From: Vibrio ziniensis
GTDB taxonomy: Bacteria > Pseudomonadota > Gammaproteobacteria > Enterobacterales > Vibrionaceae
NCBI RefSeq assembly: GCF_011064285.1
Contig: NZ_CP049332.1
Coordinates: 930,001 to 994,000, forward strand
DNA length: 64,000 nucleotides
Direction of reading: 5' to 3'
Under the pieces are notes generated by a model, which was not told where the DNA came from, searched no databases, and was given only the letters and a program-made list of their open reading frames with translations. The translations under genes and the position numbers were made by a program. The first letter of the stretch is position 1; the number at the start of each line of letters is the position of its first letter. Below, one piece after another: positions 54,449 to 62,915 of this stretch.

Positions 54449-55408
54449 ATGGCAGAATATCGACATGCATTGCCTCAGCTTAAGAATGATTTCTTTATGA
54501 CTGATGGCGGATTAGAAACCACACTTATTTATTTAGACAATTGCGATCTTCCTTATTTTGCAGCATTTCTGTTACTGCAGTCGGATGATGGAAGGCGAGC
54601 ACTACGCAAATATTTTAACTCCTATGCAGAGATAGCAAGAAAGCACAAAGTTGGCCTTATTTTAGAAACACCTACATGGCGTTCTAATCCCTATTGGGGA
54701 GGTTTGCTAGGGTATGATTTGGCGCAACTTGAGAGGGAAAATAGAAAAGCAGTAAGTCTTTTGTTGGAAGTGCGTAAACAATATCAATCTGCAGATACTC
54801 CCATTGTCATCAGTGGCTGTATCGGCCCAAGAGGTGATGGTTACGTTGCTAATGAGTTGATGTCCTCTGAAGAGGCACAAGACTACCATGATTTCCAGAT
54901 TCAAACTTTTTCTGAAGATCACGTAGATATGGTGACAGCTTTAACACTGACTTATTCGAAGGAAGCTATTGGGATTGCTAAGGCTGCTAAAAAGCGACGT
55001 ATACCCGTAGCGATCTCTTTCACCGTAGAAACCGACGGATGTCTTCCATCTGGAGAGACGCTTTCTGAAGCTATCATGAAGGTTGATTCGTCTACGGATT
55101 CATATGTGGCTTATTACATGATTAACTGCGCTCATCCAGAACACTTCCAGTTTGCGGTGAATACGCAGGATACATGGGTTAATCGGATTCGAGGCTTACG
55201 AGCAAACGCATCGAAGCTGAGTCATGCAGAATTGAATGAGAGTGAAGATCTTGATGATGGGGACCCAATAGAATTGGCGAGAAATTATGCAGAATTGCTG
55301 AAAAATCAGCTTAGAGGTGTTAACGTTGTAGGTGGCTGTTGTGGAACTGATCATCGCCACATTGACCATATCGTCTCGACTTGCTTACCTATATTTCTCA
55401 ATAGGTAA
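54449..55408 (+). CDS. Homocysteine S-methyltransferase family protein
   Basis: 319 residues with a strong AGGAGG ribosome site. It is a homocysteine-methyltransferase barrel: MTDGGLETTLIYLD at the N-terminus, a Cys in the INCAHPEHF region, and the zinc CC pair in VVGGCCGTDHRHI near the C-terminus. It resembles MmuM, which moves a methyl group from S-methylmethionine (or SAM) to homocysteine, but the N-terminal sequence differs enough that the donor is uncertain. Monocistronic; no mmuP permease is adjacent. Confidence 0.85.
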   Translation: MAEYRHALPQLKNDFFMTDGGLETTLIYLDNCDLPYFAAFLLLQSDDGRRALRKYFNSYAEIARKHKVGLILETPTWRSNPYWGGLLGYDLAQLERENRKAVSLLLEVRKQYQSADTPIVISGCIGPRGDGYVANELMSSEEAQDYHDFQIQTFSEDHVDMVTALTLTYSKEAIGIAKAAKKRRIPVAISFTVETDGCLPSGETLSEAIMKVDSSTDSYVAYYMINCAHPEHFQFAVNTQDTWVNRIRGLRANASKLSHAELNESEDLDDGDPIELARNYAELLKNQLRGVNVVGGCCGTDHRHIDHIVSTCLPIFLNR

Positions 55409-55448
55409 TTAGGGTGGTTCCACCAGTGTTTCAATAAGCAAATATGTA

Positions 55449-55502
55449 AGGGTTTGCTTATTAACGCTCATTCACTGATCAGGAAATTTTCCAGAATGGT
55501 AT
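55449..55502. repeat. Half copy of the miniature element, inverted orientation
   Basis: The last 34 bases, read on the minus strand, are identical to the first 34 of copy A (ATACCATTCTGGAAAATTT...). The adjoining bases resemble its ATAAGCAAACCCT segment. The other end is missing. Confidence 0.65.
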
Positions 55503-55520
55503 TACACATACTCTAAAAGT

Positions 55521-55548
55521 AAAAAAGCGAACCCAAGGTTCGCTTTTT
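55521..55548. terminator. Bidirectional terminator after gcvP
   Basis: GCGAACC / GGTTCGC stem with a three-base loop, flanked by an A run and a T run, so it serves the gcvHP operon on the minus strand and may also stop plus-strand transcripts. Confidence 0.85.
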
Positions 55549-55609
55549 ATCATTGAGTCATATCTAAGTTTGTTTCCGACTTGATATGACCTTTCAAAGT
55601 CAGATTTGA

Positions 55610-58471
55610 TTACTCGTAGCTATCGATGCTCGGGCAAGAACAGATCAGGTTACGGTCGCCATACACGTTATCGACACGGTTTACTGTTGGCCAGTATTTA
55701 GAGTCTTTCGTTTGCTTGCTCGGGAAGCAAGCAACTTCACGTGAATAGGGGTGATCCCATTCTGTGCTTGATAGGTCAACTTGTGTGTGCGGAGCATTTA
55801 CCAATGGGTTGTTTTCCAATGGCCAATTGCCAGCATGTACTTGATTGATCTCTTCACGAATAGCGATCATGGCATCACAGAAACGGTCTAGCTCTGCCAA
55901 ATCTTCAGATTCAGTTGGCTCAACCATCAAAGTACCTGCAACTGGGAACGACATTGTTGGCGCGTGGAAACCGTAGTCCATTAAACGCTTCGCGATGTCT
56001 TCTTCGCTAATGCCTGTCTCTTCTTTTAGCGGACGAATATCGATAATACATTCATGCGCTACACGACCATTCGTACCACGGTAAAGAACTGGGTAGTGAG
56101 GGCGTAGACGTTCCATCACATAGTTAGCGTTTAGAATCGCTACTTTTGTTGCTTCTGTTAAACCTTCTGTACCCATCATAGCAATGTATGCCCATGAGAT
56201 AGGAAGAATAGATGCACTGCCGATATCTGCTGCAGAAACCGCATAAGCTGTACCTTCAACGCCACCTTCAATATGACCTGGTAGGAATGGTGCTAAGTGA
56301 GACTTAACGCCAATTGGCCCCATGCCTGGACCGCCGCCGCCATGTGGAATACAGAACGTCTTGTGAAGGTTTAAGTGTGAAACGTCAGAACCGATGAAGC
56401 CCGGTGAAGTTAAACCAACTTGCGCGTTCATGTTTGCGCCATCTAGGTAAACTTGACCGCCTGCTGCGTGTACCATATCGCAAACTTCACGTACTTGCTC
56501 TTCATAAACACCGTGTGTCGAAGGGTAAGTGATCATGATGCTAGATAGACTGTCTTTGTGTTTTTCAATCTTATCCGCAAGATCCACTAAATCGATGTTT
56601 CCGTTGTCATCACATTTAACCACAACAACTTTCAAAGAAACCATTGAAGCAGTTGCTGGGTTAGTACCGTGTGCTGAGCTTGGGATCAAACACACATTGC
56701 GATGACCTTCACCACGGCTTTGGTGGTAACGTTGAATCGCTAGTAAGCCCGCATATTCGCCAGAAGCACCTGAGTTCGGTTGAAGAGAAAACGCATCGTA
56801 GCCCGTGATCTCACATAGCTTCTCTTTTAGATCCTTAGCTAAAGCTGTGTAACCGGCTGCTTGTGCTTTCGGTGCAAATGGGTGAAGAGCACCAAATTCT
56901 GGCCAAGTCACAGGAATCATTTCAGCTGCAGCGTTCAATTTCATTGTACAGCTGCCGAGCGGAATCATACCGTGGGTTAGTGAAAAGTCTTTATTTTCAA
57001 GCTTCTTCAAATAACGCATCATCTGAGTTTCACTGTGGTGTGTGTTAAACACTGGGTGAGTCAGATATTTAGAAGTACGGCGACAGTTCTCTGGGATTGC
57101 CGCGAATTCGTTATTTGCGATTGTGTTTGAAATCGCAGTGATGTCTTCTTTTACATCAAAGATAGCAAACAGTGCTTCAATATCGGCTAGAGTTGTTGTC
57201 TCGTCTAAGCTAATACCAAGCTGTGTTGACAATTTGCGTAAGTTGATATCAGCTTGTTGAGATTTCTGATAAAGCGCTTCAGTATTGCTAGCAGTGTTGA
57301 TAGCGATGGTATCGAAAAAGCAATTGTGTGCTAACTCATAACCAGATTTTGTTAAACCTGCAGCTAAGATAGCGGTTAGGTGATGAGTACGACGAGCAAT
57401 CTTCAATAGACCTTCTGCGCCATGATATACAGCGTAGAAAGAAGCCATGTTTGCTAATAGAGCCTGAGCAGTACAAATGTTCGATGTCGCTTTCTCGCGG
57501 CGAATGTGCTGTTCACGAGTTTGCATCGCCATACGAAGGGCTTGATTACCTTTGCTATCGATAGATACACCGATTACGCGACCTGGCATTGTACGCTTAT
57601 AAGCTTCGCGAGTTGCCATGAATGCGGCGTGTGGACCACCGTAACCCATAGGGACACCAAAGCGTTGAGCCGAACCGATCACAACGTCAGCACCCATCTC
57701 ACCCGCTGGTTTCAGTAGTGCGCTTGCAAGTAGATCCGTTGCTACAGTGACTAGCGTTTTGTTTACGTGAGCTTTTTCGATGATATCGGTTAAGTCACGA
57801 ACTTCGCCTGTCGTGCTAGGGTACTGAAGTAGGGCACCGAACACATCTTGCTCAGAAAGGCAATCGATTGCGCCGATAATAACTTCAAAACCAAAGAATT
57901 CTGCGCGAGTCTTCACCACTTCGATAGTTTGCGGATGTACGTCATCTGCTACGAAGAAGCGGTTGCTTTTACTTTTACCCGCGCGTTGACATAGTGTCAT
58001 TGCTTCTGCTGCCGCTGTTGCTTCGTCAAGTAGAGAAGCGTTCGCGATGTCCATAGCCGTTAGGTCCATCACCATTTGTTGGTAGTTCAACAATGACTCT
58101 AGGCGACCTTGCGAAATTTCTGGTTGGTATGGCGTGTAAGCAGTGTACCAGCCTGGGTTCTCAAGCACGTTACGTAGGATTACGTTTGGGGTGAACGTGT
58201 TGTAATAACCCTGACCGATGAATGTTCTTTTAACTTGGTTTTGCTCTGCGAATACACGCATTGCGGTAAGCATGTCTGCTTCACTTTTTGCTGGAGCAAG
58301 CTTAATTGGAGACTCAAGACGAATGCTTGCTGGAACAGTTTCTGCGATAAGTGCGTTTAAGCTTTCTGCTTTAATGGTTGCAAGCATTTTTGCTTGATCG
58401 TTAAGATTAGGACCATTGTGTCGAGCAACAAATTCATTTTGTGTGCTTAGGCTATGAAGTAATTCAGTCAT
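55610..58471 (-). CDS. gcvP: Glycine dehydrogenase (decarboxylating), P-protein
   Basis: 953 residues from the ATG at 58471 behind AAAGGG; eight upstream in-frame codons are not conserved. It is a full-length fused P-protein, close to E. coli (957). The PLP-binding Lys is in [17 protein letters not shown], and [16 protein letters not shown] and [13 protein letters not shown] are typical. It decarboxylates glycine and passes aminomethyl to the lipoyl arm of GcvH. It is 90 bases after gcvH in the same operon. Confidence 0.97.
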   Translation of the reverse strand: MTELLHSLSTQNEFVARHNGPNLNDQAKMLATIKAESLNALIAETVPASIRLESPIKLAPAKSEADMLTAMRVFAEQNQVKRTFIGQGYYNTFTPNVILRNVLENPGWYTAYTPYQPEISQGRLESLLNYQQMVMDLTAMDIANASLLDEATAAAEAMTLCQRAGKSKSNRFFVADDVHPQTIEVVKTRAEFFGFEVIIGAIDCLSEQDVFGALLQYPSTTGEVRDLTDIIEKAHVNKTLVTVATDLLASALLKPAGEMGADVVIGSAQRFGVPMGYGGPHAAFMATREAYKRTMPGRVIGVSIDSKGNQALRMAMQTREQHIRREKATSNICTAQALLANMASFYAVYHGAEGLLKIARRTHHLTAILAAGLTKSGYELAHNCFFDTIAINTASNTEALYQKSQQADINLRKLSTQLGISLDETTTLADIEALFAIFDVKEDITAISNTIANNEFAAIPENCRRTSKYLTHPVFNTHHSETQMMRYLKKLENKDFSLTHGMIPLGSCTMKLNAAAEMIPVTWPEFGALHPFAPKAQAAGYTALAKDLKEKLCEITGYDAFSLQPNSGASGEYAGLLAIQRYHQSRGEGHRNVCLIPSSAHGTNPATASMVSLKVVVVKCDDNGNIDLVDLADKIEKHKDSLSSIMITYPSTHGVYEEQVREVCDMVHAAGGQVYLDGANMNAQVGLTSPGFIGSDVSHLNLHKTFCIPHGGGGPGMGPIGVKSHLAPFLPGHIEGGVEGTAYAVSAADIGSASILPISWAYIAMMGTEGLTEATKVAILNANYVMERLRPHYPVLYRGTNGRVAHECIIDIRPLKEETGISEEDIAKRLMDYGFHAPTMSFPVAGTLMVEPTESEDLAELDRFCDAMIAIREEINQVHAGNWPLENNPLVNAPHTQVDLSSTEWDHPYSREVACFPSKQTKDSKYWPTVNRVDNVYGDRNLICSCPSIDSYE

Positions 58472-58561
58472 TTTCCCTTTACCTTCTAAAACCACGAGAC
58501 AACTCGATAACGTGGCTTTGAAAAAAGCTGCCCCAAATGGACAGCTTTCCTGTTGTATAAA

Positions 58562-58942
58562 TTAGTCTTCTTCGATTGAGTTCAGATACTCTTCGGCATC
58601 TTTAAGGTCATCAAGTTCTGCTGGATCAGACATTTTTACTTTAACAATCCAGCCACCTTCATAAGACTCTTCGTTGATAAGCTCAGGGCTGTCTTGTAGC
58701 TCTTCGTTCACTTCTACGATAACACCTGAAACTGGTGCGTAGATGTCAGAAGCTGCTTTTACTGATTCAACAAGAGAAAAGCTGTCGCCAGCATCAATTT
58801 CAGTATCGACTTCTGGTAGTTCAACGAAAACGACATCACCCAACATTTCTTGAGCATGTTCAGAAATGCCGATAGTTACAGTGCCATCACCGTTGTCACG
58901 AACCCATTCATGGCTTTCTGTAAACTTCAGTGTATTGTCCAT
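58562..58942 (-). CDS. gcvH: Glycine cleavage system H protein
   Basis: 126 residues from the ATG at 58942, which has GGAG 8 bases upstream; a longer in-frame form (start 59071) has an unconserved N-terminus. Lipoylation site Lys62 is in [16 protein letters not shown]. It shuttles the aminomethyl group between P, T and L proteins. First gene of the gcvHP operon on the minus strand. Confidence 0.96.
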   Translation of the reverse strand: MDNTLKFTESHEWVRDNGDGTVTIGISEHAQEMLGDVVFVELPEVDTEIDAGDSFSLVESVKAASDIYAPVSGVIVEVNEELQDSPELINEESYEGGWIVKVKMSDPAELDDLKDAEEYLNSIEED

Positions 58943-59527
58943 TGCTAATTCTCCAAAAAAATATCCAAACTGTTGCCGCTGATTGAATGTGTACTTACGA
59001 TTTAGTGTCTCATCCAATCTCACAGCTTCATTCAATGTTTTGTTGCTGACAGACTTTTTAGATAGACCCAATCAACAACGATTTCAAATCCTAAACAGCT
59101 TAAACCTATTTATTACGACTGATGTATCAAATTCACATCAAAAGTAATGATAGGCATCTCTGGTGCAAATAGAGATTTTTACTATATCAATTTGGGCTAA
59201 AGGTATCGTCTAATCTCGTGCGCTCTTAGTTTTAGTTTATGCATTGAGATTTGCACTCCGAACTTGGATACCTAATTAGCCTTTCGTTAGTTAACAATCT
59301 TTAGTGCGACCACAATCTAATGATGATGCGAAAAGTAGTATGGCTAACAAGCCAGTAACATACTCTCTGGTGTGACAACAATCAATGAAAAATTTCCTAT
59401 AGGAAACATAGGTAATGTTTTTGTTATCTAAAGCACGCTTTATTTCTGTACGTACTCTTTAAGGGGACGACATCTTTGTGCAACAATGATTTTCAAATAC
59501 AGGAATGCTATTCATTAGAGGGAAAGC
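58943..59527. promoter_or_regulatory. Divergent region between gcvHP and the XRE-cupin regulator
   Basis: 585 bases holding promoters in both directions and the palindrome at 59393-59406. glyA, which I expect between these genes in other vibrios, is absent. I looked for the conserved glycine riboswitch core and did not recognise it. Confidence 0.45.
59393..59406. promoter_or_regulatory. Perfect palindrome, candidate operator of the XRE-cupin regulator
   Basis: TTTCCTATAGGAAA, fourteen bases, fully self-complementary. It lies 122 bases upstream of the regulator ATG. A related sequence TTTCCTATAGTGAA occurs just after the regulator gene. Confidence 0.6.
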
Positions 59528-60151
59528 ATGTCAGAAGACATTTATGATGAGTACCCATCAATGATACTTGCCAAAGAAGCAAGTGAACAAAATATAGAGC
59601 CGTTAAAGCTCGGACAACGTATTAAAGATATTCGTACTAAGTTAGGCATAACATTAGAAGAAGCAAGTAATAGAACTGGTCTAGCACGGTCTACTCTAAG
59701 CAAAATCGAAAACGAACAGATTTCACCGACGTTTCAGGCTATGCAAAAATTAGCGCATGGTCTGCAAATAGATATGCCACAATTATTTGAACCGCCTAAG
59801 AAAATTCTGGCAACTGGGCGAAGGGATATTACTAGAAACTCCGCGGGTAAACCGCACCCAACACAAACCTACGAGCATGAGCTATTAGCGACACAACTCT
59901 CAAATAAGAAAATGATGCCGTTTAAAAGCCGTGTTCGAGCTCGAGCTTTTGATGAGTATGGTGACTGGGTTCGCCACGATGGCGAAGAGTTTCTGCTCAT
60001 CCTTGAAGGTGTCGTTATGTTCTACAGTGAGTTTTATGAACCAGTTCGCTTAGAAGAGGGTGATAGTGTTTATTACGATGCCAATATGGGACATATGTTA
60101 GTGTCACTGAGTGAAGAAGACGCACATATTCTTTGGGTAACCTCTAAATAA
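59528..60151 (+). CDS. XRE-cupin transcriptional regulator of the glycine-cleavage locus
   Basis: 207 residues. Cro/CI helix-turn-helix (LKLGQRIKDIRTKLGITLEEASNRTGLARSTLSKIENEQISPTFQAMQKLAHGL, about 26-80) and a C-terminal cupin sensor (EEFLLILEGVVMFYSEFYEPVRLEEGDSVYYDANMGHML). It sits between gcvT and gcvH, as the regulator does in other vibrios, and probably controls glycine/serine C1 genes (inference). GAGGG precedes the ATG. A terminator follows. Confidence 0.9.
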   Translation: MSEDIYDEYPSMILAKEASEQNIEPLKLGQRIKDIRTKLGITLEEASNRTGLARSTLSKIENEQISPTFQAMQKLAHGLQIDMPQLFEPPKKILATGRRDITRNSAGKPHPTQTYEHELLATQLSNKKMMPFKSRVRARAFDEYGDWVRHDGEEFLLILEGVVMFYSEFYEPVRLEEGDSVYYDANMGHMLVSLSEEDAHILWVTSK

Positions 60152-60156
60152 GTAAG

Positions 60157-60170
60157 TTTCCTATAGTGAA
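60157..60170. promoter_or_regulatory. Second, imperfect copy of the XRE-cupin operator candidate
   Basis: TTTCCTATAGTGAA shares its first ten bases with the palindrome at 59393. It begins six bases after the regulator stop codon, on the gcvT side. Confidence 0.4.
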
Positions 60171-60210
60171 GGCAAACGTTTGCATTTTGTTTTTATTTGA
60201 AGAAAAATAC

Positions 60211-60247
60211 GCCGCATTGATGTTTAATGACACAATGCGGCTTTTTT
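60211..60247 (+). terminator. Terminator after the XRE-cupin regulator gene
   Basis: GCCGCATT / AATGCGGC stem with a long loop and six Ts. It separates the regulator from gcvT. Confidence 0.85.
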
Positions 60248-60345
60248 ATTGAGTATGGATAATGTGATTGAGTTGTTAAGTTTGACTTTGGTCACTGTTT
60301 GAAACTTGTTAAACGGCTAAAACAGGCGCATTCTTGTTTATTATT

Positions 60346-60360
60346 GGAAACTTGGTTTCC
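60346..60360. promoter_or_regulatory. Perfect dyad upstream of gcvT
   Basis: GGAAAC-TTG-GTTTCC, fully symmetrical with a three-base spacer, 70-84 bases before the gcvT start. The protein that binds it is unknown. Confidence 0.45.
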
Positions 60361-60429
60361 GCTTGATGGAACTTTTGCTTTTGAGATGGCTAACTCTGGA
60401 TATAAGAGCTTGGCAAAATGGAGAATAAA

Positions 60430-61563
60430 ATGACTCAAGAACATGCGACTCAGGAACTTTTGGTTACACCTCTACACGCCCTACATATAGAAGTAGGCGC
60501 TAAGATGGTTCCTTTCGCAGGCTACGATATGCCTGTTCAATATTCGCTAGGCGTAAAGAAAGAGCACTTACATACTCGTGAAGCTGCGGGGCTGTTCGAT
60601 GTATCTCACATGGGGCAGCTTCGCCTGCATGGTGAAGCCGCTGCACAAGCGCTAGAAACTTTAGTTCCTGTAGATGTTGTTGACCTACCAGTAGGCAAAC
60701 AACGTTATGCCTTTTTTACTAACGAACAGGGCGGAATTTTAGACGACCTAATGGTTGCTAATTTGGGTGATCATTTGTTCGTTGTTGTTAACGCAGCATG
60801 TAAAGAACAGGATATCGATCATTTGCAAGCGCATCTACCATCAGGCGTCGAGCTTGAAATCATCGACGACAGAGCGCTATTAGCATTGCAGGGACCTAAA
60901 GCAGCTGAAGTTTTAGCTCGTCTACAGCCTGCTGTTGCTGACATGCTGTTTATGGATATTCAACAAATCATTATTGATGGTATTGAATGCATTGTTAGTC
61001 GCAGCGGATACACAGGTGAAGATGGTTACGAAATCTCTGTACCAGCGGATAAAGCTCAAGATTTAGCTCGCAAACTGACTTCGTTTGATGAAGTTGAATG
61101 GATTGGTTTGGGAGCGCGTGACTCGCTTCGATTAGAGTGCGGTTTATGTTTGTACGGACACGATTTGGATACAACGACCACGCCAGTTGAAGCAAGCTTA
61201 TTATGGGCTATTCAGCCAGTACGTCGCACGGGTGGTGTTCGTGAAGGCGGTTTCCCTGGCGCCGATATTATTTTAAATCAGATAGTGACTAAGGATGTTG
61301 CTCGTAAACGTGTTGGGTTAGTGGGTCAAACCAAAGCCCCAGTACGAGAAGGCACTGAACTGTTTGATGCTGAAGGGCAACAAATTGGTATCGTTACTAG
61401 TGGTACGGCAGGACCAACTGCCGAAAAACCAGTATCTATGGCATATGTTCGTTCTGAATTCTCGGTAATAGGGACACAAGTATTTGCAGAGGTTCGTGGA
61501 AAAATGCTACCTATGCAGGTAGAGAAAATGCCGTTTGTGTCGCAAAGATATTACCGAGGCTAG
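60430..61563 (+). CDS. gcvT: Aminomethyltransferase (glycine cleavage T protein)
   Basis: 377 residues from the ATG at 60430, because GGAG lies inside an earlier in-frame ATG leader at 60418. Conserved folate-binding and active-site segments are present: GAKMVPFAGYDMPVQY, GLFDVSHMGQ, SRSGYTGEDGYEI, LGARDSLRLECGLCLYGHDLD. It transfers the methylene group to tetrahydrofolate. It is transcribed opposite to gcvHP, with the regulator in between, under its own promoter. Confidence 0.96.
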   Translation: MTQEHATQELLVTPLHALHIEVGAKMVPFAGYDMPVQYSLGVKKEHLHTREAAGLFDVSHMGQLRLHGEAAAQALETLVPVDVVDLPVGKQRYAFFTNEQGGILDDLMVANLGDHLFVVVNAACKEQDIDHLQAHLPSGVELEIIDDRALLALQGPKAAEVLARLQPAVADMLFMDIQQIIIDGIECIVSRSGYTGEDGYEISVPADKAQDLARKLTSFDEVEWIGLGARDSLRLECGLCLYGHDLDTTTTPVEASLLWAIQPVRRTGGVREGGFPGADIILNQIVTKDVARKRVGLVGQTKAPVREGTELFDAEGQQIGIVTSGTAGPTAEKPVSMAYVRSEFSVIGTQVFAEVRGKMLPMQVEKMPFVSQRYYRG

Positions 61564-61592
61564 GTAAAGTTAAGTAAATAGTTTTGTCTTAG

Positions 61593-61624
61593 AAGCTGTA
61601 AGTCTATTCTTACGGCTTTTTTTT
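61593..61624 (+). terminator. Terminator after gcvT
   Basis: AAGCTGTAAG / CTTACGGCTT stem (one G-U pair), six-base loop and eight Ts. Confidence 0.85.
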
Positions 61625-61680
61625 ATTTACAGTAATGGGCTTAAATTATTATGGATTAATGTAAATAACGGATTCTTGCT

Positions 61681-62688
61681 ATGAAACGTAGATTTGCTTC
61701 GCTTTTAGCAATCATTGCTGCCAGTTATCAGGTGAGTGCTGCTGAAGACTACCAGTCCTATATCGTGAATGGTTCTTATGCCAATATTACGACTTTCTCT
61801 TCCTACGCTGCCCTGTTCATAGACCTTATTGATTACAATGGTACGTACTACGAAGGTAGCTATTGTGGCGGTACAATACTAGATTCTACCCATATCCTGA
61901 CTGCTGCCCACTGTGTCTATACTAGCGATCCAGATAATAGTCTTTATTCACTATTTACAACTGTGGTTCCAAACTTGCAGTACGAAAGCTATTTTCCTTA
62001 CAACATTCCTGAAAAGACACGCGTAGCAAAAATTTATTATCGAGATGACTATGATAGTTCAAGTTTAAACAATGACTTAGCTATTTTGGAGTTAGAATCA
62101 GAACTCTTAACTATTAGTGAAAGCAATTATTCAATTCGGCCTTCAACTGGCTCAGATTATCGAGACGTTAGTGAATCTTTTGTTGCTGTTGGGCATGGCA
62201 ATACTGAAACCGGCGTCGATCAAGTGGATTATCTTCAGCGGGCTACGTTGTCATACGTTCCTAACAGTTCATGTGAATACGGCAACATAACTGACACTAA
62301 GCTATGTATGGAAGGGGCAGTAAGCTTATCTAATGGATTGGAAACCAGCACTTGTCAAGGTGATTCCGGCGGTCCGTTATATTGGTACAGTGGTGGAGAA
62401 TACATTCAAGTTGGTTTGACTAGCTATGGCCCAGGAACATTTTGTGGTGATTCAAGATACAGTGCTACATCGGTTTTTACCGAAATATATAACTATGCAG
62501 ACTGGATTGATAGTGTATTAGCAGGCGATGAGACTGCGAAATATGTTGTAACAGAAGCAACAAGATTAGCCTATGTGGGCATTAGTGACTCTTCTTCTAG
62601 CACTAGTGACAATGGTGGTTCATTGGGGTCATGGTTTCTAGTGTTTATGAGCTTATTTGTTGCCATTAGAAGAAACTACAACGCCTAA
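61681..62688 (+). CDS. Trypsin-like serine protease with GlyGly-CTERM
   Basis: 335 residues. Signal peptide (MKRRFASLLAIIAASYQVSA), a short pro-segment, then the mature start near YIVNG. The catalytic triad is His77 (LTAAHC), Asp132 (NNDLAILELE) and Ser229 (CQGDSGGPLYW). The C-terminus has a Ser-rich linker, GGSLG, a hydrophobic helix and basic RRN: the GlyGly-CTERM signal cut by rhombosortase, typical of vibrio proteins exported by the type II system and surface-retained. It probably degrades extracellular protein. Monocistronic with a terminator. Confidence 0.92.
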   Translation: MKRRFASLLAIIAASYQVSAAEDYQSYIVNGSYANITTFSSYAALFIDLIDYNGTYYEGSYCGGTILDSTHILTAAHCVYTSDPDNSLYSLFTTVVPNLQYESYFPYNIPEKTRVAKIYYRDDYDSSSLNNDLAILELESELLTISESNYSIRPSTGSDYRDVSESFVAVGHGNTETGVDQVDYLQRATLSYVPNSSCEYGNITDTKLCMEGAVSLSNGLETSTCQGDSGGPLYWYSGGEYIQVGLTSYGPGTFCGDSRYSATSVFTEIYNYADWIDSVLAGDETAKYVVTEATRLAYVGISDSSSSTSDNGGSLGSWFLVFMSLFVAIRRNYNA

Positions 62689-62714
62689 ATTATCAGTTAA
62701 TATTTTCCAATACT

Positions 62715-62760
62715 AAATGTCGTTATGATCTGTAGCTAAGGTTATAACGACATTTTTTTC
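62715..62760 (+). terminator. Terminator after the protease gene
   Basis: AAATGTCGTTAT / ATAACGACATTT twelve-base stem, seventeen-base loop and a T run. Confidence 0.85.
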
Positions 62761-62915
62761 ACATCCCCTTTTTTATAGTTCCCTCTCTATCTAATTGTGC
62801 GGCCCAGTTCACTAGATGGTTTACTAGGTCTTGTGTAAGTCGCTGTGTCATGCACAATTTACATTATTATTGATATGTTAATATATTAATGTAACTGATA
62901 TATAAGAGAAATAAC

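Noticed and set aside
58943..60429. Glycine riboswitch controlling gcvHP or gcvT
   Set aside because: I did not find the conserved aptamer core on either strand; dyads present are better explained as protein operators. A covariance-model search would settle this.
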